Source of the DNA: JANYJZ01 sp964523395
GTDB lineage: Bacteria; Bacteroidota; Ignavibacteria; UBA10030; SZUA-254
DNA: 64,000 nucleotides
Assembly: GCA_964523395.1 (NCBI GenBank)
Contig: CAZFXS010000003.1
Span: 62,001-126,000 of the forward strand
Direction of reading: 5' to 3'
The position numbers were made by a program, and so were the translations under genes. Positions 1-8,229 of this stretch are shown piece after piece (position 1 is the first letter of the stretch; each line of letters begins with the position of its first letter). The notes beneath the pieces are model-generated. The model was not told the DNA's origin. It made no database searches and was given only the letters and a program-made list of their open reading frames with translations.

Positions 1-306
1 ATGGCAGATTCCTTTCCGTCAATCACATTTACAAGCACCAAAGCGTACAAGAATGAACAGGGGATGTTTGTTGAAGGCAACCTCACAATACGCGGTGTCA
101 CAAAACCAATTGTGGTCCCTTTTGAAGTGTTAGGGTTTAGCGGGGAACCGGGCAAAGCCGTGGCAGGATTTCAGGCGGCATTTAAAATCAGCAGAAAGGA
201 TTTTAATATTCTCTGGAACCGGGAACTTGATTCGGGCGGATTGCTTCTCGGAGACGAAGTGAAAATTGATGTTAATCTTGAAGCAAAAAGCGATTCGGGA
301 AAATAA
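1..306 (+). CDS. YceI family protein, C-terminal part
   Basis: C-terminal 101 residues of a YceI-like lipocalin-fold periplasmic protein. The family binds isoprenoid-type lipids in an eight-stranded barrel and is usually about 170-190 residues, so roughly the first half lies before the window. The Met at base 1 is then probably internal, not the start. Family hallmarks seen are F-P-S-I-T-F-T-S near the beginning, then G-N-L-T-I-R-G-V-T-K-P and the closing strand with K-I-D-V-N. The gene stops just before a bidirectional terminator shared with the convergent thioredoxin gene. Its lipid partner and job here cannot be read from this fragment. Confidence 0.85.
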   Translation: MADSFPSITFTSTKAYKNEQGMFVEGNLTIRGVTKPIVVPFEVLGFSGEPGKAVAGFQAAFKISRKDFNILWNRELDSGGLLLGDEVKIDVNLEAKSDSGK

Positions 307-325
307 TAATTCGTGCCGAAAATGA

Positions 326-361
326 AAAACCTCCGGTGGTATGACCATCGGAGGTTTTTTG
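326..361. terminator. Bidirectional intrinsic terminator
   Basis: An 11-bp near-perfect stem (CCTCCGGTGGT paired with ACCATCGGAGG, one G-T pair) has an A-run on the left and a T-run on the right. It can therefore end the YceI transcript on the plus strand and the thioredoxin operon on the minus strand. Confidence 0.85.
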
Positions 362-372
362 TTATACGTCAG

Positions 373-897
373 TTACTTTATCTTCTTCGCTGTCTCTTTT
401 TTGTATTCTTCCAGGTAGACATTCCACTGTTTTGTCTTGTAATGGTCCTCACTGAAGTACTTCAATATCGGCAAGAAATCTTCCGCTTTCACATACCCCG
501 GGAGAGGGGTAATATATTCGCCGTTTGATTCAAGAAATAAGAGTGTCGGATATCCTGTTACGCCAAATGCCTGGGCCAATCCCCGTTCAGATGTCTTCTG
601 ATTCTTGTAGCTTGCCGCGGCGTCTGATTCGGCATTCAATTTTATCAAGACATACTGATTGCTGAGATACGGCGCAACGAGTTCATGGTTAAACACTTCT
701 TTATCCATCTTTTTACACCAACCGCACCAGTCTGTATAGACGTCAACGAGAATTTTTTTCTTCCCCGTTTTTGCCTGTTCCAGTCCCTTATCAAACGACA
801 GCCATTTCATTTCCGGCGAGGGCTTTTTGGCATTATCCGTGCCGAACGCAAGAGAGGAGAGAAGTAAAGAGAATAGTATGAATGCAGGAATCTTCAT
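373..897 (-). CDS. Exported thioredoxin-fold protein (CGWC)
   Basis: A 174-residue thioredoxin-fold protein with a signal peptide (hydrophobic residues 5-18, cleavage near Ala17-Phe18-Gly19). The active-site motif is C58-G-W-C61 in W-C-G-W-C-K-K, and the cis-proline is P117 in G-Y-P-T. The long insert before the cis-Pro strand resembles the thioredoxin_7/DUF255-like group, which reduces or isomerises disulfides in the periplasm. It is the last gene of a minus-strand operon that encodes cysteine-poor surface proteins, so its partner is unclear; it may serve envelope redox generally. Fold and location are well supported; the substrate is unknown. Confidence 0.85.
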   Translation of the reverse strand: MKIPAFILFSLLLSSLAFGTDNAKKPSPEMKWLSFDKGLEQAKTGKKKILVDVYTDWCGWCKKMDKEVFNHELVAPYLSNQYVLIKLNAESDAAASYKNQKTSERGLAQAFGVTGYPTLLFLESNGEYITPLPGYVKAEDFLPILKYFSEDHYKTKQWNVYLEEYKKETAKKIK

Positions 898-942
898 GAG
901 TTAACTCTTACAAAGAAACAAATAATTCTCCGGAAGTGCAAA

Positions 943-1842
943 TCATGGGAAAGTAATTCCGACAGCGATAGTGTGAGTTGACCCTAAGCCCGAAGTAAAC
1001 GGCACAAACGCGTAATCCACGTTAAGTATCCCCTGGTGAACCCCGGCACCGACGGACACATTTTTGGCATCGTATCCGGTTTGATATCCGCCGCGGACCA
1101 TGAATGCGTTGTTGAATAATACTTCTCCTCCGATGTGCAAGTGTGTATTGCCTTCGCCGGTCATTGAAACAATATCGGCTGCAAGGATGAATGCGCCGTC
1201 GATAGATTCAACTGCCGATTCGTATGCTCCTCCTGCCCGCAGAATAACGGGAAGGGAGGATTGCTCATACCTCAGTTCGTTGACCGATCCGAGATTCTGG
1301 ATCGATGCGCCGATGTGGATGTTGTTGTCAACGCGATACAAGGAACCGAGATCTATGGCAAATCCCGACGCGTCATCGATATAAATTTTCTCATACAGAA
1401 ATTTACCCGTAATGCCAATCTGCAATTCGGGGTTAACCTTATATGCGGCGGAGAGTCCTATGGAAGCGTTGCGTGCGGTAAATGTGCTGAGCGCCGGGCC
1501 CGGCACATTGCGGACTTCGATATCATCGATGCTTGTGGAATTAATTCCCAGTCCCAGCGATAGAGAACCGCCGGTTGTTGTGGCGCCGATGAAATCAGTT
1601 CTGGAATCCTGAATCCAGTTGCGATGCATAAGCAACAGTTGTGATGATTCGGAAAGCGATGCGGGATTATAATACAGTGCTGCCGGGTCATTGCCTACAG
1701 CGGTATATGCTTCCCCCATGCCAAGGGCTCTTGCCCCGACACCGACTTTTAAAAATGAAAAACCTGATTCTCCGGTTTGCGCCGGAGCAGATCCAATCGT
1801 AAAAAGAATAAGTACAATGATCATTCCCGAAATAGTTTTCAT
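943..1842 (-). CDS. PorV/PorQ-family outer-membrane protein
   Basis: A 299-residue exported beta-barrel of the PorV/PorQ (UPF0164) family. After the signal peptide come the diagnostic G-A-R-A-L-G-M-G-E-A-Y and D-P-A-A-L-Y-Y-N-P-A-S motifs, then alternating strands to the terminal aromatic-type strand ending in F-P. PorV in Bacteroidota shuttles T9SS cargo from the translocon to the attachment complex. This gene lies beside a paralogue and a T9SS cargo gene, which suggests a dedicated shuttle or a structural relative (inference). The ATG at 1842, six bases after the upstream stop, is preferred over an in-frame GTG two codons upstream. Confidence 0.85.
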   Translation of the reverse strand: MKTISGMIIVLILFTIGSAPAQTGESGFSFLKVGVGARALGMGEAYTAVGNDPAALYYNPASLSESSQLLLMHRNWIQDSRTDFIGATTTGGSLSLGLGINSTSIDDIEVRNVPGPALSTFTARNASIGLSAAYKVNPELQIGITGKFLYEKIYIDDASGFAIDLGSLYRVDNNIHIGASIQNLGSVNELRYEQSSLPVILRAGGAYESAVESIDGAFILAADIVSMTGEGNTHLHIGGEVLFNNAFMVRGGYQTGYDAKNVSVGAGVHQGILNVDYAFVPFTSGLGSTHTIAVGITFP

Positions 1843-1848
1843 GAGCAC

Positions 1849-2796
1849 TCAGAACGAAGATGATAAGGAAATAATATGCATGCCGTGTGAAGCATATGAT
1901 TCGACAACATAACTGTAATGGATTGCCGGTGACCATCCGTCAAGCGGATTCACGACGCTGAAACCGAACGAGGGTTTTGCCCCGGTGGCATCGTCACCGA
2001 ATTCGAGTCTGTCGATGCCCGCGCGGAGTGTGAAATTCTGTACCGGAGAATATTCAGCTCCTGCCCTGATAAGATTTGATTTCTTTGAGGAATTTTCAAA
2101 CTCAATGGAAATGATACCGTTCTTTTCAGGCAGACTGTAGGCGAGCGCTATCTTTCTGAGACTAGGAAACTTGTCTTCAGTTTGTCTGCCGTTTTCGTTA
2201 TAGATTGAACGTGTATCCCATTTATACTTGGAGTTGAGGTCGATGACTGCGATTCCCACTGATAATTGTTCTGTAAGTTGTGCGCACAATCCGGCGTCAA
2301 ATCCTACAGTCGTGGATTTTACTTCCTCAAACAATTTGCTGTGGAATAGCTTTACGGTTACACCAATAGAGACATTCGAGTCGACACGATTGGAGAAAGA
2401 GAGGTAGAACTGATTCTCGTTCGTGGAATAATCTTCTGTGTGCACACCGTCGCCATCCCGCCCGTCGATATTACGGACACCGGCATTAATGACGCCGACA
2501 GAAATGCCGGCCATTGGTTTTAACGGCTGTGTGTAATTCAGAAAGTTGAGATACCGGTCGAATGCCAGAATACTGAATGTTGCCGTGGCGGTACGCCGTT
2601 CAGAAAAAGCGGAGAGGGCCGGATTGTAGTAAGAACTGACATCTCCGGAGTTCACAGCGGTGAGCGCGTTTCCCATACCCATGCCGCGGGCGCCATGACC
2701 TAATCGTGAAAAAGCTCCTGCAGTGCCGCCAATCTGCGCAAGCGTCACACTGCTGTACATCAGCAATACCGCAATATTCAGCAAAATAGTCTTCAT
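1849..2796 (-). CDS. PorV/PorQ-family outer-membrane protein (paralogue)
   Basis: A 315-residue paralogue of the gene just downstream. It shows a signal peptide ending near V-T-L-A-Q, then G-A-R-G-M-G-M-G-N-A-L-T-A-V and S-S-Y-Y-N-P-A-L, the N-terminal signature of the PorV/PorQ group, followed by barrel strands and a terminal S-S-S-F. The ATG at 2796 is chosen because it follows the stop of the T9SS cargo gene by a single base and gives a normal signal peptide; the longer reading adds nine residues with two cysteines and no signal-like character. Two tandem copies next to a sorting-domain protein are consistent with a role in T9SS cargo handling, but the substrate is not shown. Confidence 0.85.
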   Translation of the reverse strand: MKTILLNIAVLLMYSSVTLAQIGGTAGAFSRLGHGARGMGMGNALTAVNSGDVSSYYNPALSAFSERRTATATFSILAFDRYLNFLNYTQPLKPMAGISVGVINAGVRNIDGRDGDGVHTEDYSTNENQFYLSFSNRVDSNVSIGVTVKLFHSKLFEEVKSTTVGFDAGLCAQLTEQLSVGIAVIDLNSKYKWDTRSIYNENGRQTEDKFPSLRKIALAYSLPEKNGIISIEFENSSKKSNLIRAGAEYSPVQNFTLRAGIDRLEFGDDATGAKPSFGFSVVNPLDGWSPAIHYSYVVESYASHGMHIISLSSSF

Positions 2797-2797
2797 A

Positions 2798-4393
2798 TTA
2801 TTGCAGCACCAGTATTTTACCATATCGCGGTTCTTCGCTGTCGATTGAAATTCTATAGATATAAACTCCGTTTGCGACTATGTCTCCGTTATCCTTACGC
2901 CCGTCCCAAATCTCATCGTGTTCCAGGTTACCCGATCGAATAGCCCCGTTGACTAACGTCCGGACGCGGTTCATTCCAAAATCAAAAATTTCCACGCTGA
3001 CCGTTCTGTCATTTGTCGAAGCCGATGAACCGTAATGAATGCGTACCGGTTCAAAGAGAGGGCTAAAAGGATTCGGATAGGCGTACGAATCTGTTGAAGT
3101 GCCTACGGATTGATATGTTCTGTAGATATTCCACTCTTTTCCAAACGGGTGGGTATCATTATCAATTGTGCTGACTAAACCATCACCGGTTCCGGCAAGA
3201 ATCGTATCTCCAAAAACCGCCACTGAAAAGAACGAAGATGAAGTGATGACCTGACGGATTGATGGGTCGGAGATAGAGGTGATCCTTGTAAAATTATTAC
3301 CTCCGTCAGCAGTGCGGAATAATCCTTCATCTGTCGCAATGTAGGCGATAGAATCTTTGAACGCGAAATCATACGCGCGCACGCCGTGCAGTAGATTGGT
3401 CCAGATTCTCCCGCCGTCATCTGAATAGCTGACGCCGAATTCTTCGGATTGATCTTCAGCTTTCCAGTTCGTTGTCCATATTCTGCTGATACCATTAAAC
3501 TTTTGTTCGTCAATTGCAATCACCCAGTTTCCGAGAATTGGTGACGACTGGTTTTTGTGGGTAAATCTTGTCCAGCTGATACCGCCATCGGTGGATTTGT
3601 TGATTCCACCTGCAGTTCCGCACCAGACGGTGTCCTGGTCAATTGCGTACACCGCAAACGCAAGAAAGTTGTTATTGCGTCTCGGGTCAAACCGTTCATA
3701 AATTCTTTTAAGATGAAGTGAATCATTCGGTGCGTATGTCCAGAGCGTATCAGTTGACTTAATACTGCTTCGGTTGTCGGAGGGAAGAAGGACTCTCTCC
3801 CATGAGGTTCCATTGTCTGTTGATTTACGCAACCCGCTTGCCCAGCTTGCGGTCCATACTGTGCCTGGCGAAAGGGAAATATCGAATGTAACATTCTGTT
3901 CCGGCACGACAACCGGAAGCATCCAGAGTGAATCGTTGATGCCGTACGAGAGAATACTGTCGCTTCGCTGGTCGATTGTCTGGTCAACATGATTCCATGT
4001 TGTCCCGCTGTTGGTTGTGAATGCATAGCCGGTTCCTGTCTGAACACTTCCTTCGTCGAGTTCCTGATCATACCCGGTTGCCGTCCATACAGTGTCATTG
4101 TTTATAGCGATGGCGAATATTCCTTCACGTGTAAATGCGGGGTCGCCGAGAAAGTTGGTCCATGATCTCGCGCCGGTTGCGCTTTTCCCGACACCTTTGC
4201 TTGTGCCTATCCAGATTGTGTCATGTTCAATATTGATATGGGAAACGCTGTTGCTTGGGGCTAGAGTGGAAGGAGAGCCGGTTTGCTGATTGATATGGAA
4301 ACTCCGCAGAGTTTGTTTTTGTCCGAAAGAAAGCTCGGCAATAAAAAATAATGCTGCAAGAAGCCAGAGAGATACTGTTCTGAAAATATTCAT
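2798..4393 (-). CDS. Secreted sortilin-like propeller with T9SS sorting domain
   Basis: A 531-residue exported protein. The signal peptide (about residues 1-24) is followed by repeated BNR/sortilin-like units with S-T-D-G-G-I-S-W, S-D-D-G-G-R-I-W and T-A-D-G-G-N-N-F, typical of VPS10-like beta-propellers. The last 90 residues form a FlgD-like Ig/T9SS type A sorting domain: Y-P-N-P-F-S-P, then V-S-V-E-I-F-D, R-T-L-V-N-G, W-D-G-R, and a final G-K-I-L-V-L-Q. The sorting domain implies export by T9SS and surface attachment or release. It is second in the operon and immediately precedes two PorV-like genes. The ligand of the propeller is unknown. Confidence 0.85.
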   Translation of the reverse strand: MNIFRTVSLWLLAALFFIAELSFGQKQTLRSFHINQQTGSPSTLAPSNSVSHINIEHDTIWIGTSKGVGKSATGARSWTNFLGDPAFTREGIFAIAINNDTVWTATGYDQELDEGSVQTGTGYAFTTNSGTTWNHVDQTIDQRSDSILSYGINDSLWMLPVVVPEQNVTFDISLSPGTVWTASWASGLRKSTDNGTSWERVLLPSDNRSSIKSTDTLWTYAPNDSLHLKRIYERFDPRRNNNFLAFAVYAIDQDTVWCGTAGGINKSTDGGISWTRFTHKNQSSPILGNWVIAIDEQKFNGISRIWTTNWKAEDQSEEFGVSYSDDGGRIWTNLLHGVRAYDFAFKDSIAYIATDEGLFRTADGGNNFTRITSISDPSIRQVITSSSFFSVAVFGDTILAGTGDGLVSTIDNDTHPFGKEWNIYRTYQSVGTSTDSYAYPNPFSPLFEPVRIHYGSSASTNDRTVSVEIFDFGMNRVRTLVNGAIRSGNLEHDEIWDGRKDNGDIVANGVYIYRISIDSEEPRYGKILVLQ

Positions 4394-4394
4394 A

Positions 4395-5225
4395 TCAATA
4401 GATAGTCAAGAATCTGAGAACTGAAGAACTGATGCTTCCCTGGCGATCCATCGCGTAGAATTCAAATTCAAACGTTCGGCGGATATTTCCCTGATCAAGA
4501 AGTTTGACGGTAATAGTATATGTACCGTCTCCCTGCATTTCATCGCCGCTGATGCTATTGACATTCCCGTCATCAAGAAGGAAGAATTTTCTTGTAGGGT
4601 CTGAGGAATTAAGGCTGTAAAAGAACACCTCATTAATATCGCCAACACCGTCAGAATCGCTGACGGAAGCGGTCATTTTGATAAGCAGTGAATCGCCCGG
4701 TGGTAAATACACAGAATCAGGGACTACGGTTAAGAGAATGTTCGGGGTACTGTTATTCCGGGAAATCACAAGCGGGATTTGGACAACATTGCTTGTATTT
4801 CCGGAAGTATTTTCAGCGTACACTTCAATCCGAAACGTACCGGCATCTGATCTGTCCATAATAAAGGTGAATGTATTCGAGTACAGAGAGGTAGTGCCGG
4901 GAGAAAGATTGAGAGTCCCTGAAATAAAGTGGCTGCCTGAACCCGGGGCATATATTTTAAAATGTACACGGCGAATCGCCGGAGCCGGATTTGTGATTTC
5001 GGCAAACAAGGAATCAGTGATTCTGTACGTGCCGTTGGCAAGACGGGTAATGGCGAAGCTTGTTGTAGTATCGAGATTCAATTCGGCCTGACTAATTATA
5101 ACAGAGGAAATGAACGGCGCCTCGAGGTTTGAATCGATAATCCCGCCTTTATCCTTCTCGCAAGACGAGAATACCAATGAAAGCGCCGCAAAGAGAAGGA
5201 GGTGAATATATATGTTGAATTTCAT
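4395..5225 (-). CDS. Lipoprotein with Ig-like domains
   Basis: A 276-residue predicted lipoprotein. The signal peptide ends in a lipobox (V-F-S-S-C) with the modified cysteine at 22. The mature part is beta-rich, probably two Ig-like domains; the second begins near P-N-I-L-L-T-V-V-P-D and holds D-S-D-G-V-G-D-I, an acidic loop that could bind calcium. First gene of the operon; a TTGACT-N17-TAGTTT promoter lies about 170 bases upstream. No enzymatic motif is visible. It may be a surface accessory for the downstream T9SS cargo (inference from position only). Confidence 0.7.
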   Translation of the reverse strand: MKFNIYIHLLLFAALSLVFSSCEKDKGGIIDSNLEAPFISSVIISQAELNLDTTTSFAITRLANGTYRITDSLFAEITNPAPAIRRVHFKIYAPGSGSHFISGTLNLSPGTTSLYSNTFTFIMDRSDAGTFRIEVYAENTSGNTSNVVQIPLVISRNNSTPNILLTVVPDSVYLPPGDSLLIKMTASVSDSDGVGDINEVFFYSLNSSDPTRKFFLLDDGNVNSISGDEMQGDGTYTITVKLLDQGNIRRTFEFEFYAMDRQGSISSSVLRFLTIY

Positions 5226-5400
5226 CGTACGCTATAAATTAAAAAACCGAGCCATCATCTCTACGAGCGAATCTGTTTAGATGACCGACTCGGTGAGACA
5301 TTGCCCAAATGTTAGTGGTGATATTAAAACACAAGATAACGTAAAACAGTAACAAGTTGTGTGGGCAACGCTTCCGGTATGTTAAACGATTGTTCGGATA

Positions 5401-5429
5401 AAACTACTAAATATGCAGACGAAAGTCAA
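5401..5429 (-). promoter_or_regulatory. Promoter of the 5225-373 operon
   Basis: On the minus strand, TTGACT (5424-5429) is followed by 17 bases and TAGTTT (5401-5406). The predicted start lies near 5393, giving a leader of about 168 bases before the lipoprotein gene. The spacer end (ATTTAG) resembles the promoter at 30926-30954. Confidence 0.55.
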
Positions 5430-5438
5430 GAAACAGGC

Positions 5439-6377
5439 TTATAAATAAAACGGAATTGGAGGGAAAATGAAAATAAAGACAAAAAAGGTAATCCACCCAA
5501 GTATGAGCCTGTTTGTTGAAAGAGGCCGAAGGTCATCGACAGGAGGGTGCTGTAATTTGATAATGAAAAAAAGGATAACTGCCCAAAAAAGCCAACCTAA
5601 TGTGCCCCATTGAAGGTCGCCTCCAAAGAAAGGTACGAGCCCCGAAAGCCCGAATAGCGCCAGTAATACAAAAAAGACCCAGGCAATCTTTGTCTGTATT
5701 TTTGATCCAACCATCGCGTAAAGAATATGCCCTCCATCAAGCTGGCCGACAGGGATCATATTGAGTGCCGTAACAAACAGTCCAAACCATCCTGCAGCCA
5801 GAAAAGGGTAATGATATATTTCTGTCATCGGAGGTACGAAATGAGCTTGTCCAACCAACGAAAGAACTCCCCAAACAAACAGTGAATTGCCAAACGCAAA
5901 TCCCGATTCCGGATTTGGGTTATTGGGAACAAAATCCGGATGAATGCTCTGGATATATTCCGGTCCCGGAAGCGTAATGAGTCCATATGTAAAAATGAGC
6001 AAAGTAACAACGAGCCCTGCCAGCGGTCCTGCAATGCCGATATCGAAAAGAGATTGTTTTGATTGTAAGGGGGATTTCATTCTAATGACGGCACCCATTG
6101 TACCGAACGGGTTAATATCAAGAAATGGAACAGGGATAAAAAAAGGTAATGTAACATTTACCCTGTGGTACAAAGCCGCAAAATAATGTCCAAACTCATG
6201 GGCAGCTAAAATGCTCAGGATGCTGAGAGAATAGGGAAGGCCATAATGAAAGTTGAGCAATTCAAATGGATTTTTGTTGACCCAAAGGACTCCTGCCAGA
6301 GTTGTGGTGAAAAATGTTGCAACAAAGAGCGATGTATGGATAATGATTGCTTTACGGGAGATTTGGGGAGCCAGCAT
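5439..6377 (-). CDS. Site-2 protease family (M50) membrane metalloprotease
   Basis: A 312-residue intramembrane zinc protease. The H-E-F-G-H motif lies at residues 60-64 and the third zinc ligand is D214 in Q-L-D-G-G-H; about seven hydrophobic segments surround them. The G-T-M-G-A-V-I-R-M-K-S-P region resembles the cyanobacterial/plastid EGY-type M50 group. Such proteases cleave transmembrane proteins, often anti-sigma factors; no such partner is encoded nearby. The ATG at 6377 is preferred over a TTG at 6410, because a -10 candidate (TATATT, minus strand 6419-6424) would leave only about 2 bases before the TTG but about 35 before the ATG. Confidence 0.88.
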   Translation of the reverse strand: MLAPQISRKAIIIHTSLFVATFFTTTLAGVLWVNKNPFELLNFHYGLPYSLSILSILAAHEFGHYFAALYHRVNVTLPFFIPVPFLDINPFGTMGAVIRMKSPLQSKQSLFDIGIAGPLAGLVVTLLIFTYGLITLPGPEYIQSIHPDFVPNNPNPESGFAFGNSLFVWGVLSLVGQAHFVPPMTEIYHYPFLAAGWFGLFVTALNMIPVGQLDGGHILYAMVGSKIQTKIAWVFFVLLALFGLSGLVPFFGGDLQWGTLGWLFWAVILFFIIKLQHPPVDDLRPLSTNRLILGWITFFVFIFIFPPIPFYL

Positions 6378-6445
6378 GTTGAGTGGGGATCGAATTATCG
6401 TTTCTGACAACTTGGTTGAATATACAAAAATAAATAAAATAAAAA

Positions 6446-6477
6446 GGGGTTTTGACTGACGTCTCAGTCAAAACCCC
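6446..6477 (-). terminator. Intrinsic terminator of the repeat-peptide gene
   Basis: A perfect 13-bp stem (GGGGTTTTGACTG with its complement, 6446-6458 and 6465-6477), a 6-base loop, then a minus-strand T-rich run (6430-6445). It lies 20 bases after the stop of the repeat-peptide gene and directly upstream of the M50 protease promoter. Confidence 0.9.
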
Positions 6478-6496
6478 AATTAGTAAATCTTACAGA

Positions 6497-6778
6497 TTAC
6501 GGGCGGGGAGTATTACCCGGCAACATTCCGATCCCTGATTTGGGGCGGGGGGTATTGCCCGGCAGCATTCCAATTCCGGATTTAGGACGGGGGGTATTGC
6601 CCGGCAACATTCCGATCCCTGATTTGGGGCGGGGGGTGTTACCCGGCAACATTCCGATCCCTGATTTCTCGGAACTGCCAGCATAGGAAGAGATTGCGAA
6701 GTTTGTGCCGACGACCAATGTTAAGGTCAAGAGCAAAGCACGCATTCTCTTTAAGTTACGTTTCGTGGACTGTGACAT
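6497..6778 (-). CDS. Small exported peptide with four 14-residue repeats
   Basis: A 93-residue protein: basic N-terminus, hydrophobic signal segment (about residues 14-32, with A-G-S after it), then four identical 14-residue repeats K-S-G-I-G-M-L-P-G-N-T-P-R-P running to the stop codon. An A-A-G-G-A-G ribosome site (minus strand, 6785-6791) sits at ideal distance and a strong terminator follows, so the gene looks expressed. The repeats keep the protein exact while the DNA differs at several synonymous sites, which argues for selection on the peptide. No family was recognised. Regular Lys/Arg-Pro borders would allow processing into small peptides, or the repeats may bind a surface; both are inference. 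Confidence 0.75.
   Translation of the reverse strand: MSQSTKRNLKRMRALLLTLTLVVGTNFAISSYAGSSEKSGIGMLPGNTPRPKSGIGMLPGNTPRPKSGIGMLPGNTPRPKSGIGMLPGNTPRP
6498..6665. repeat. Four tandem 42-bp coding repeats
   Basis: Four head-to-tail copies of a 42-base unit (about 168 bases) make up the 3' half of the small exported peptide gene. Copies differ at a handful of bases, mostly silent. Confidence 0.9.
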
Positions 6779-6784
6779 TGTACA

Positions 6785-6791
6785 TCTCCTT
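6785..6791 (-). promoter_or_regulatory. Strong ribosome binding site
   Basis: Minus-strand AAGGAGA seven bases before the ATG at 6778. It fixes the start of the repeat-peptide gene and is stronger than at most genes in this window. Confidence 0.8.
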
Positions 6792-6992
6792 ATAAGGTAT
6801 TTTTGTTTTGAAAATTTTCGAGTAAAACAGGTAGAAACGAGGTGCTACTCTGGGAAGATTACAGTGCTAAATTATTCATTCGCACCAGCAACATCAAGAA
6901 TTTTGGTGAATAAACGTGAAAAATTTTCACGAAAATTCTGTCGTGCTTGCGATCACCTTTTTATGCATATAAAAAAATATTTGCGAATACTC

Positions 6993-7021
6993 TTGACAAC
7001 CACTGCAATAATCTATATATT
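6993..7021 (+). promoter_or_regulatory. Promoter of the 7064-9258 operon
   Basis: A consensus -35 TTGACA (6993-6998), 17-base spacer, and -10 TATATT (7016-7021). The predicted start near 7028 leaves a leader of about 36 bases before the ATG at 7064. The rest of 6779-7063 is AT-rich with no other feature seen. Confidence 0.75.
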
Positions 7022-7063
7022 CAAACAATCTGACGCAGATATTCTGTCATTTTTACCTTATTA

Positions 7064-8197
7064 ATGAAGACTTCCACGAAAATACTCCTGATCTGGGTGA
7101 CACTTATTGCGACTTATGCAATAAGTTTAGCGATTTTGCCTCACCAGGAACTGCCTTTTTCAAGCAAATTGAACATGGCTCTACAGTCTCTCTTGTTCCT
7201 AATTTCCTGCTTTATATTGAAGAGAGAGCCAAATCGGAAGCAAAAGTTCATTTTCTTCAATTTTGTGGCTTTTTTCTCATTATCTATGCTTCAGGTGGGG
7301 CACGATTTTATAGGAACGGCCTTTTTTACGGAATTACCGTACGTTGGCTTTTTCTATTTTCAATATCTTTCGCTTGCCTTTGTACTTTTACTATCAATTG
7401 CCGTTGTTTACCTGGTTATTGACCTTCTCTTTTTTGAGTTTAAAATTTACCAGAAGTACCTTGTGACATTTGCAATCGTTTTTACTTTTTTTGGAATTCT
7501 TTTCAGTCAGTTTATATCGAACCCGTTGTATCTCTACTCAACAGAGGATATTAAGCAGTGGAAGGCTCTTGATGACGAGGTAAGGCAGCTTGATGAGATA
7601 CCGGCGGCAACACTCCTTGCAAGCAAGGTGACACTCCAAAAATGGGAAAACGGAAAACCTGTAGGCGATCTGTATCCAAATGAGAACCTGAACCGTATTG
7701 AAGTCCTCATTCCGTATTTGCAGAGTGACAGCTGGATGGTACTATTCTATAAACCGATTTACCTTAATACGATTTACATGAATGTCATGCTTATCGGCTG
7801 CATTCTCCTGTTCTTTGGTTATCAGTATAAGAAAGATCCGCCACAGGGTGCGTACATCGATAAAATTATGTTTCTGTTATTACTCTTCTCATCAATGGAA
7901 ATTCTCCACCATTGGGGATACATTAAGAGTGTCGAGTATGGTTCGATGACGGAACTGTTTGATATTGGCCAGTACGTCACATTCCTTGTCGAGATTTTAA
8001 TGGTATTGTTCTTTAGTCTTCGCCTGCAGTTTATTTCTTCTGTGCAGGGTGAATTTTATGAAACAGAGCTTGCAACCAATCCTGCGCAGGTTACACGATG
8101 GCGTGATTGGGTCGATGACATTGTGTTATCACATTTCTTTAACTTTAAAGTATTTAACGGGAGACTGTTTCAAGGCGGTCCCGGAAGGCAACGATAA
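7064..8197 (+). CDS. Polytopic membrane protein of unknown function
   Basis: A 377-residue integral membrane protein that I do not recognise. Hydrophobic segments lie near residues 6-25, 36-52, 61-77, 92-124 (one or two), 131-151, 233-253, 265-282 and 302-323. A hydrophilic domain at about 152-232, with K-W-E-N-G-K-P-V-G-D and an S-D-S-W-M-V-L stretch, sits between the two membrane halves, probably outside. That layout (7TM-like bundle plus loop domain) is seen in some membrane sensors. It is followed after 32 bases by a DNA-binding AAA+ protein, so a sensor/regulator pair is possible, but no histidine kinase or receiver domain links them. Confidence 0.7.
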   Translation: MKTSTKILLIWVTLIATYAISLAILPHQELPFSSKLNMALQSLLFLISCFILKREPNRKQKFIFFNFVAFFSLSMLQVGHDFIGTAFFTELPYVGFFYFQYLSLAFVLLLSIAVVYLVIDLLFFEFKIYQKYLVTFAIVFTFFGILFSQFISNPLYLYSTEDIKQWKALDDEVRQLDEIPAATLLASKVTLQKWENGKPVGDLYPNENLNRIEVLIPYLQSDSWMVLFYKPIYLNTIYMNVMLIGCILLFFGYQYKKDPPQGAYIDKIMFLLLLFSSMEILHHWGYIKSVEYGSMTELFDIGQYVTFLVEILMVLFFSLRLQFISSVQGEFYETELATNPAQVTRWRDWVDDIVLSHFFNFKVFNGRLFQGGPGRQR

Positions 8198-8229
8198 TTC
8201 TGTAAGAGACCACACGAGGATAGGATACT

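Noticed and set aside
6498..6665. Regular repeats resembling a CRISPR array
   Set aside because: Units are head to tail without spacers, lie within a coding sequence, and there are no cas genes.
6490..6684. Open frame over the 42-bp repeats in another minus-strand frame, with repeated E-C-C-R units
   Set aside because: No signal peptide or ribosome site of its own; the overlapping frame has a signal peptide, a strong ribosome site, a terminator and silent-site variation.
6705..7064. Plus-strand open frame of 119 codons ahead of the membrane protein
   Set aside because: It covers the signal-peptide region and leader of the repeat-peptide gene and the promoter at 6993; no coding character.
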